Of a stretch of DNA of 17,760 nt, positions 13,063 through 17,760 are shown one piece after another. The stretch's first letter is position 1. Every line of letters starts with the position of its first letter. This DNA comes from Chlorobiales bacterium (GTDB lineage Bacteria > Bacteroidota > Chlorobiia > Chlorobiales > Chlorobiaceae): contig JAKSDB010000099.1 in NCBI GenBank assembly GCA_022360415.1, positions 1-17,760 of the forward strand, written 5' to 3'. Below the pieces are notes generated by a model. It made no database searches. It worked only from the letters and a program-made list of their open reading frames with translations, and was not told where the DNA came from. The position numbers were made by a program, and so were the translations under genes.

Positions 13063-14432
13063 AATGTAACCTCCAATTTATGAACGCGGATCTTCGCGGT
13101 CATCAGTTCGTAAAGAAGTGTACGGAAGAGATCTTGGAGCGATGAAAGGTTTCTTCGATGCAATTCCTTCTTTCGTTCCACAGAGAGCAGCATATTGATT
13201 ATCCCCTCCTGGTCTTTGAGACTCGGTACAGGAATAAGCATTTTCCTGACATCTCCAACGTTAAGATGCGGAAGTGTCAAACCTCCTGCTGTTGAGAGCA
13301 TAAGACGCCGGACGTTTTCCGAATAGAAACTGTATACAAGAAAATATGGGAGCAAGTGTGATCGCTTTGTACGAAGAAACATCGTGCGTTGACCAAGGCT
13401 CAATCGAGTGTTAGATGGAATAACGCATGCTTCTCCAATTGGTGCTTCGCGACTGAAGAGAACATCGCCAGGCATTGGGGTCGCTCTTTTTACTCTCAAT
13501 AGATACTCATCTTCTGATGTGTAAAATGCAGGTTCGGGAATGAATTGTGCATCCTTAAAATTAAAGTTTCGGGCAATAAAAACTCCTGAATTGCTAAATC
13601 TCGGCGTAGTATGCGGACAGTCGATGATCAGATCACAGATTTCATTCATTGCCTTTAACTCCCAACTCTCCGGCACCAAACCGATCTCGGTTTCTTTCTG
13701 CGGTTCGTTGCGTAAACCTTCGGTGAAGAGCTTGTGCATGAAGGCCTTTTTCAGTTCGGTAGTGGTTTGAATGATCCGCTCCTGCGCTTCGATCGCTCGT
13801 TGCACCGTCGAAAGGATATGTGCGATCTTCCTTTGCTCGGGAAGTGGGGGGATGTTGAGCTGAATCTGCTCAAGACAGTCTCGCGTGATCCCTTTGATGG
13901 TAGCTCCACGCTTATTCATCTCAACATATTGCTGAATCGAGTCGGTCTCCAATTGGTATGCAAGAAACTTGATGTCGTATTTTTCTTTGTCAATCAGGAC
14001 TCCTGCAAGATCCTGATTGATGGCAAGATCGATCCGGTTGATACCCACTTTTCCGACACCAACCCTCGTAGCAAAAATGATACTGTCTTTTGGGACAATC
14101 TTTGTCGCTGTGTTTTTTACCGCTTCTTCGGAAATTAATTTCTCTCCGGTTGTGAGTTCCAGTTTGTAACCGAGCCACTTGCTTGTGATCCAAGGAATTT
14201 CTCCCGTCCAGTAGTCTGCCCGCGAGGTAGCAGGAGTTCCTCCACTGAGGAAGTCGGAGGCAACCTTCCCAACTGTGGTTCTCTGCCACTCACCCATACT
14301 ATGCGATCCTCTGGAATCTCTTTCAATATCTTGACCATTCTTCGTAATGGAAGGCGGGCTTGTCAACTCTTTTGATGGGGGGACTTGGGCTTTATTGGCC
14401 TCAGCTTGTCCGGTATGCATTTGATCACTCAT
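13059..14432 (-). CDS. hsdS: Type I restriction-modification specificity subunit HsdS
   Basis: HsdS holds the two target-recognition domains that set the bipartite DNA site for the methylase and nuclease. The first (about 47-190) begins GEWQRTTVGKVASDFLSGGT and ends at IPPLPEQRKIAHILS, the start of the conserved coiled-coil spacer. A second repeat begins TEIGLVPESWELKAM near 249 and ends with a PSLKDQEGIINMLLS spacer and the typical C-terminus LQDLFRTLLYELMTAKIRV. At 457 aa it is a complete two-domain subunit. The first 45 residues are a low-complexity polar leader, and Met46 (start at 14297) would give a more usual beginning. I keep 14432 because it overlaps the DUF1016 stop in an ATGA arrangement. 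It overlaps the SIR2 gene by 4 nt. The recognition sequence cannot be read from the protein. Confidence 0.95.
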   Translation of the reverse strand: MSDQMHTGQAEANKAQVPPSKELTSPPSITKNGQDIERDSRGSHSMGEWQRTTVGKVASDFLSGGTPATSRADYWTGEIPWITSKWLGYKLELTTGEKLISEEAVKNTATKIVPKDSIIFATRVGVGKVGINRIDLAINQDLAGVLIDKEKYDIKFLAYQLETDSIQQYVEMNKRGATIKGITRDCLEQIQLNIPPLPEQRKIAHILSTVQRAIEAQERIIQTTTELKKAFMHKLFTEGLRNEPQKETEIGLVPESWELKAMNEICDLIIDCPHTTPRFSNSGVFIARNFNFKDAQFIPEPAFYTSEDEYLLRVKRATPMPGDVLFSREAPIGEACVIPSNTRLSLGQRTMFLRTKRSHLLPYFLVYSFYSENVRRLMLSTAGGLTLPHLNVGDVRKMLIPVPSLKDQEGIINMLLSVERKKELHRRNLSSLQDLFRTLLYELMTAKIRVHKLEVTL

Positions 14433-15484
14433 GACTGCTCTCCTTTACGGCTCTCCAGCCTGGCCCGTGATATCTCGATAGCGGTATGGAGTTTCTGCTG
14501 AAGCAACTCGCGCGATGGCAGTGCTGTCAAATACTCGGCTACGTGGATGCCGGATTTGCCGAGTTCGAGCAGTTCGATTTGTTCTTCCTTTTTACCTGCG
14601 CAAAGGATAAGCCCGAGTGGCGGTTTCTCGCCCGGTTGCTGTTCGTTTTTAGCAAGCCAGCGGAGATAGAGTTCCATCTGGCCTTTATATTCCGCTTTGA
14701 AGTCCCCGAGCTTTAGCTCAATGGCAATAAGGCGTTTCAAGCCGCGATGGTAGAAGAGGAGATCGAGATAGAAATCGTCGGAATCGATCATAATGCGGGT
14801 CTGACGTCCGAGAAACGCAAAACCGTTGCCAAGTTCAAGGAGAAAGGTTTCGATTTCGCGAAGGATGGCCTCTTCAAAGTCCTTTTCGAGAAACCGGTCC
14901 TTGAGGCCAAGAAAATCGAGGATGTAGGGATCGCGAAAAACGAGGTTGGGCGTGAGTTGGTCCTCGCTGCGGAGGGCAGCAAGCTCATCTCGTGCAATAT
15001 CTTCCGGCTTCTTTGAAATAGCAGTTCGTTCATAGAGCATGGAGTCCATCTTGTGTAGGAGCGTTCGCGAGCTCCAACGTTCGACACGGCACATTTCGGC
15101 GTAGAAGTCGCGTTTCAGAGGGTCTTTGATAGGAACGAGTGCCTTGAAGTGAGTCCAGCTCAATTGTCGCTGCAGTGCGGCGACAATCTTCTCATCGTGA
15201 AAAGCCACGGCAAACTGGATCATCCGGCGAAGGTTTTTCTCTCCAAAACCGGCCCCAAACTCAGAGGCCAATTGTCGCCCCAGCGAGGCGACAATCTGCC
15301 GACCGTACTCCGCACGCTTCTCATCGAGAATCTCATGGTGGATTCGTTTGCCGATCTGCCAATAGAGCATGACCAGCGCCGTGTTGGTCACCTGTGCAAC
15401 CTGCTTACGGGCGCCGGCGATCATGCCCCGCAGTTCGGAAAGCAGGTTGTCGGATAGTTCTATGAGTTCATCCTTTTTGCTCAT
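14429..15484 (-). CDS. DUF1016/YhcG-family PD-(D/E)XK nuclease
   Basis: This belongs to a family of predicted DNA nucleases often found inside type I restriction operons; its function there is not settled. The N-terminal DUF1016_N region (about 10-165) contains MLYWQIGKRIHHEIL, YGRQIVASLGRQLASEFG and the family signature LQRQLSWTHFKALVPI near 104-119. The C-terminal nuclease has DFYLDLLFYHRGLKRLIAIE with Asp241 and Glu256, then Lys258 (IELK) and GQMELYL at about 268-274, giving an intact D-E-x-K plus Gln core. At 351 aa it is typical. It lies between hsdM (91-nt gap) and hsdS (4-nt overlap), the usual position for these genes. The gene contains two copies of a palindrome at 15163-15187 and 15271-15295. 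Confidence 0.9.
   Translation of the reverse strand: MSKKDELIELSDNLLSELRGMIAGARKQVAQVTNTALVMLYWQIGKRIHHEILDEKRAEYGRQIVASLGRQLASEFGAGFGEKNLRRMIQFAVAFHDEKIVAALQRQLSWTHFKALVPIKDPLKRDFYAEMCRVERWSSRTLLHKMDSMLYERTAISKKPEDIARDELAALRSEDQLTPNLVFRDPYILDFLGLKDRFLEKDFEEAILREIETFLLELGNGFAFLGRQTRIMIDSDDFYLDLLFYHRGLKRLIAIELKLGDFKAEYKGQMELYLRWLAKNEQQPGEKPPLGLILCAGKKEEQIELLELGKSGIHVAEYLTALPSRELLQQKLHTAIEISRARLESRKGEQS
15163..15187. repeat. Palindrome inside the DUF1016 gene, copy 1
   Basis: ATTGTCGC (15163-15170), a 9-nt spacer, then GCGACAAT (15180-15187). It encodes part of the IVAALQRQL segment. It is near-identical in design to the copy at 15271-15295 and lies 108 bp (36 codons) away. Confidence 0.75.
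15271..15295. repeat. Palindrome inside the DUF1016 gene, copy 2
   Basis: ATTGTCGC (15271-15278), a 9-nt spacer, then GCGACAAT (15288-15295). It encodes part of the IVASLGRQL segment in the same frame as copy 1. Confidence 0.75.
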
Positions 15485-15544
15485 ACCACAATCTTCTTCT
15501 ACTGATGACTATTTTTCAACCATTCATGTGACCTTGTATGTAAT

Positions 15545-15564
15545 GGCGGACTGGAAAGTCCGCC
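15545..15564. repeat. Perfect 8-bp hairpin in the hsdM-DUF1016 gap (REP-like)
   Basis: GGCGGACT (15545-15552), a GGAA loop, then AGTCCGCC (15557-15564). On the transcribed minus strand it begins 11 nt after the hsdM stop and is not followed by a T run, so it is a poor terminator for the operon; on the plus strand it is followed by a pyrimidine-rich run. It may be a REP-like dispersed element, or an mRNA structure that separates hsdM expression from the rest of the operon. The remainder of the 91-bp gap shows nothing more than a weak ribosome-binding site for the nuclease gene. Confidence 0.6.
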
Positions 15565-15575
15565 CTCCTTTCTTT

Positions 15576-17141
15576 TCATACATCCACTCCCAGTTGCTTC
15601 AGGATATTCCTGAGGGCTTCATCTGTTTCTCTGGCCTCCTCTTCGATGGCTTTCAGTTCTTTGACGATCTCCGGAATCGGTCGATAGGTTTCAGTTTCAC
15701 CAGTGTGGATGTAACGGCTGGGAGAAATATTGTAGTCGCTTTTCTTCAACTCGGCGTGCTCGACGATTCGGCTGAGCTTTTCCTCCTCTTTCCAGTTGAT
15801 AAGGGTATCGACAATCTGTTTGATGCCTTCGTCCGGTATGAAGTTCTTGGGGTCGCCTTTTTCGAATATGCGACTGGCGTTGACGAGCAGCACACGGCCC
15901 TCTTTTTCAATTTCCTTATCCTTGTTCAGGAACAAGACAATACCTGGAGCGGTTGTGTTGTAGAAAAGGTTTTCGGGAAGGTAGAGGACGCTTTCGATAA
16001 TGTCGTTATCGACAAACCACTTGCGAACGCTTTTTTCCTTGTTTGTACCGGCATTACCTGATCCGCGGGAGGCGGCACCGGTATCGAGAACGATTGCGGC
16101 GCGGCCCAAGTTATTCAGGCTGGCGTGTATGTGCTGAACCCAGCCCCAGTCGGCTGAAGATTTACCGGGGAATCCTGCCCCGGCAGGAAAACGGTCGAAC
16201 TCGTCGTTGTCGTAGTCAGACTCGGTGAACCAGTCCTGGTTCCACATGGGATTGGCAACGACGCGGTCGAACGTGCGGAGTTTGCCCTGTTTGTTGCGGA
16301 ACTTGGGATTCTTGAAGGTGTCGCCGATCTCGATCTGGCCCTCCATGTCGTGAATGATCATGTTCATGTTGGCCATAGCCCAAGTCTCGGGGGTGTACTC
16401 CTGTCCGAACAGTTTTAACGGAGCGATGGTGCGCATTCTGCCTCTTGCGCTTTCCTCCATGGCGATCTCGCATTTCACGAGAAGGCCTCCGGAGCCGCAG
16501 GTGGGATCGTAAATTTCCATGCCGGGTTCGGGCTGGAGCACTCGCGACATGATGGTGCCGACTTCGGGAGGTGTGTAAAACTCACCGGCACTCTGGCCGC
16601 CACCTTCGGCGAACTTGCGGATCAGGTATTCGTAGCTTTTGCCGATGATGTCCGCCTCGACATCGTCGAGCCCGAGGCGCTTGGTGCTGATGGCCTCGAT
16701 GAGATTGGAAAGACGGTCGTCGTCGAGGTCGCGCTGGCCGTGGGTGGTTGCGTTGAAATCAACGCGGTCGATGATGCCCTGCAAGAGTGGATTTTCTTTC
16801 GCGATTGCCCGCATGTGAGTAGTAATGCTATCGCCGATCCTGTCAGAGAGCTTGCGGATGACAGACCAGACAGGCTCCTCGGGATCGTCCGGCAAAAGGG
16901 GCAGATAAAAACGAACCAGCTTGTGGTCAGCCTTAACGAGTTGAAAAGCCTTGTTTCGAGAGCCAACCTCTGCGGCAATGCGGTTCAGTTCGTCATCGAA
17001 GACGTCACAGAGCCGCTTGGTGAAGATAAGCGGGAGGATGTAATCCTTGTATTTCGGCGCGTCCTTGGCCCCACGAATAGAGCAAGCAGCCTCCCAGATC
17101 CAGGACTCCAGAGATTTTCCGTTACCGTTATTGCTTGCCAT
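15576..17141 (-). CDS. hsdM: Type I restriction-modification DNA methyltransferase subunit HsdM
   Basis: HsdM transfers a methyl group from S-adenosylmethionine to adenine N6, protecting host DNA and forming the core of the type I complex with HsdS. An N-terminal helical HsdM_N region (about 8-150) precedes the catalytic domain. FYTPPEVGTIMSR (about 188-200) is the usual lead-in. The AdoMet-binding motif I is DPTCGSGGLL at about 212-221. The catalytic motif IV is NPMW at 297-300, a variant of the NPPF/NPPY form. The C-terminal part (DYNISPSRYI, then a coiled coil) contacts HsdS. At 521 aa it is complete. It is the first gene of the operon; AAAGGA lies about 10 nt before the ATG. An inverted repeat 27-49 nt upstream may control it. 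Confidence 0.96.
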   Translation of the reverse strand: MASNNGNGKSLESWIWEAACSIRGAKDAPKYKDYILPLIFTKRLCDVFDDELNRIAAEVGSRNKAFQLVKADHKLVRFYLPLLPDDPEEPVWSVIRKLSDRIGDSITTHMRAIAKENPLLQGIIDRVDFNATTHGQRDLDDDRLSNLIEAISTKRLGLDDVEADIIGKSYEYLIRKFAEGGGQSAGEFYTPPEVGTIMSRVLQPEPGMEIYDPTCGSGGLLVKCEIAMEESARGRMRTIAPLKLFGQEYTPETWAMANMNMIIHDMEGQIEIGDTFKNPKFRNKQGKLRTFDRVVANPMWNQDWFTESDYDNDEFDRFPAGAGFPGKSSADWGWVQHIHASLNNLGRAAIVLDTGAASRGSGNAGTNKEKSVRKWFVDNDIIESVLYLPENLFYNTTAPGIVLFLNKDKEIEKEGRVLLVNASRIFEKGDPKNFIPDEGIKQIVDTLINWKEEEKLSRIVEHAELKKSDYNISPSRYIHTGETETYRPIPEIVKELKAIEEEARETDEALRNILKQLGVDV

Positions 17142-17167
17142 ATCCGCTCAGTCCTTTTTCTATGCAC

Positions 17168-17190
17168 ATAACTACTTTTAATGTAGTTAT
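17168..17190. promoter_or_regulatory. Inverted repeat upstream of hsdM, candidate operator or leader hairpin
   Basis: ATAACTAC (17168-17175) and GTAGTTAT (17183-17190) are perfect 8-bp inverted repeats with a 7-bp spacer, 27-49 nt upstream of the hsdM start. An AT-rich stretch just upstream (TATATT, TATAAA on the minus strand, about 17192-17216) could include a -10 element, but I cannot fix a matching -35. Farther out are a GGCAT-G-ATGCC palindrome (17222-17232) and AGTGTA/TACACT arms (17273-17289). The whole 17142-17467 stretch between the two divergent genes has no convincing gene and probably contains both promoters. Confidence 0.45.
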
Positions 17191-17454
17191 TCGAATATAT
17201 TTTTTCAGTATTTATACGCACGGCATGATGCCAAGGTACCTTTCATTTGAATCCAGTAGAAATCCTGGGCGTAGTGTAGAATTTACACTTAAAAAAGAGA
17301 GACGTTCACAACTATGTATACAAAGCAGTAGATATCCACCGTAATTCTTAAAACGTTTGCTCCCCATTCATCGGCTCTTTGCCGCAAAAACATTGTTCAC
17401 AGGGGAATAACCAACCAATCTTTTTCCGGACCGAATTTCATACTATATTCGATC

Positions 17455-17460
17455 AGGAGG
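17455..17460 (+). promoter_or_regulatory. Strong ribosome-binding site of the antitoxin gene
   Basis: AGGAGG, 7 nt before the ATG at 17468, fixes that start. A TACTATATT stretch at about 17441-17449 is a possible -10 region; no good -35 is seen. Confidence 0.7.
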
Positions 17461-17467
17461 AACAACC

Positions 17468-17746
17468 ATGCATATAACAAACGACATAAAACCCGTCACC
17501 TATCTCAAGGCAAAGGCGGCTGATCTGCTGGACCAGATCAACGACACGCACAGGCCGGTGATCATCACGCAGAACGGTGAACCGAGGGCGGTTCTGCAGG
17601 ATCCGAAAAGCTATGAGGAGATGCGAAATGCTTTGGGTTTACTGAAAATGCTTGCGATCGGTGAGGACGACATCCGCAAAGGCAACCTCAGGCCACAAGA
17701 GGAGATCTTCAACGATCTTGAAAAACGGCTGAAAAAGCAGCCATGA
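17468..17746 (+). CDS. Phd/YefM-family type II antitoxin
   Basis: This 92-residue protein is a typical antitoxin that neutralises a RelE/ParE- or Doc-type toxin and represses its own promoter by its N-terminal DNA-binding fold. The signature runs from DIKPVTYLKAKAADLLDQI (about 6-24) to RPVIITQNGEPRAVLQD (about 29-45) and SYEEM, and the charged C-terminal tail (EEIFNDLEKRLKKQ) would bind the toxin. The ribosome-binding site is excellent. Its TGA overlaps a further ATG at 17743-17745 (reading MRAPLK to the edge), where a toxin would begin, but only 18 bases are present. GCACCTCTA at 17749-17757 also matches the end of the repeat at 1381-1520, so the downstream sequence could instead be another repeat copy. 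It is divergent from hsdM. Confidence 0.9.
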   Translation: MHITNDIKPVTYLKAKAADLLDQINDTHRPVIITQNGEPRAVLQDPKSYEEMRNALGLLKMLAIGEDDIRKGNLRPQEEIFNDLEKRLKKQP

Positions 17747-17760
17747 GAGCACCTCTAAAA

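Noticed and set aside
15369..16061. Plus-strand open frame (230 codons) opposite DUF1016 and hsdM
   Set aside because: It crosses two well-supported minus-strand genes and has no protein family features.
17135..17344. Plus-strand open frame (69 codons) in the hsdM-antitoxin gap
   Set aside because: It starts within hsdM, runs through AT-rich promoter-like DNA and has no recognisable domain.
1..17760. CRISPR array, tRNA or rRNA genes
   Set aside because: I saw no regularly spaced repeats with unique spacers and no cloverleaf or rRNA-like sequence while reading both strands.

Overview
This window is bacterial chromosomal DNA with mid-range GC. The lipopolysaccharide-transport permease of the LptF/LptG family at the left edge implies a Gram-negative host. 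The 140-bp intergenic repeat and the style of the proteins remind me of green sulfur bacteria (Chlorobiaceae), but that is an impression from memory and should be treated as a weak guess.

Layout. At 1-1241 (minus) is the 5' part of an LptF/LptG permease. At 1381-1520 lies a MITE-like repeat with imperfect terminal inverted repeats. At 1532-2698 (minus) is an AAA ATPase with a DUF4143 C-terminal region, preceded by a strong inverted repeat. About 3035-4584 is an IS110-family (IS1111-like) insertion sequence with subterminal inverted repeats and a structured non-coding tail that may be its guide (bridge/seek) RNA. From 17141 down to 4703 runs one long minus-strand defence operon. At the right edge, divergent on the plus strand, is a Phd/YefM-type antitoxin, and any toxin partner would lie beyond the window.

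The defence operon reads, in transcription order: hsdM (N6-adenine methyltransferase), a DUF1016/YhcG-type PD-(D/E)XK nuclease, hsdS (specificity subunit), a SIR2-domain protein, a HerA-family ATPase, a broken hsdR/hsdS fusion remnant, a DUF6978-like protein, a DUF1828/DUF1829 protein, intact hsdR, and a small DUF45/YgjP-type zinc metalloprotein. Most junctions overlap by 4-8 nt or are separated by 2-5 nt, so translation is probably coupled. The SIR2 and HerA proteins match the known two-gene SIR2-HerA (Nezha) anti-phage system, in which NAD+ depletion accompanies infection. Here that pair sits between hsdS and hsdR, the same slot prrC occupies in the E. coli prr locus. This suggests layered defence: restriction first, then an abortive response if restriction fails.

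The most informative scar is at 9299-9549. Five bases after the herA stop there is a second hsdR start whose first 109 bases are about 94% identical to those of the intact hsdR. It is frameshifted and then fused at a shared FFDDL-type coding stretch to the 3' end of a different hsdS. The simplest reading is that two type I loci recombined. One had the order hsdM-DUF1016-hsdS-SIR2-herA-hsdR, and the other had hsdS-DUF6978-DUF1828/1829-hsdR-DUF45. The visibly AT-rich 7921-9218 pair would then have arrived with the second locus.
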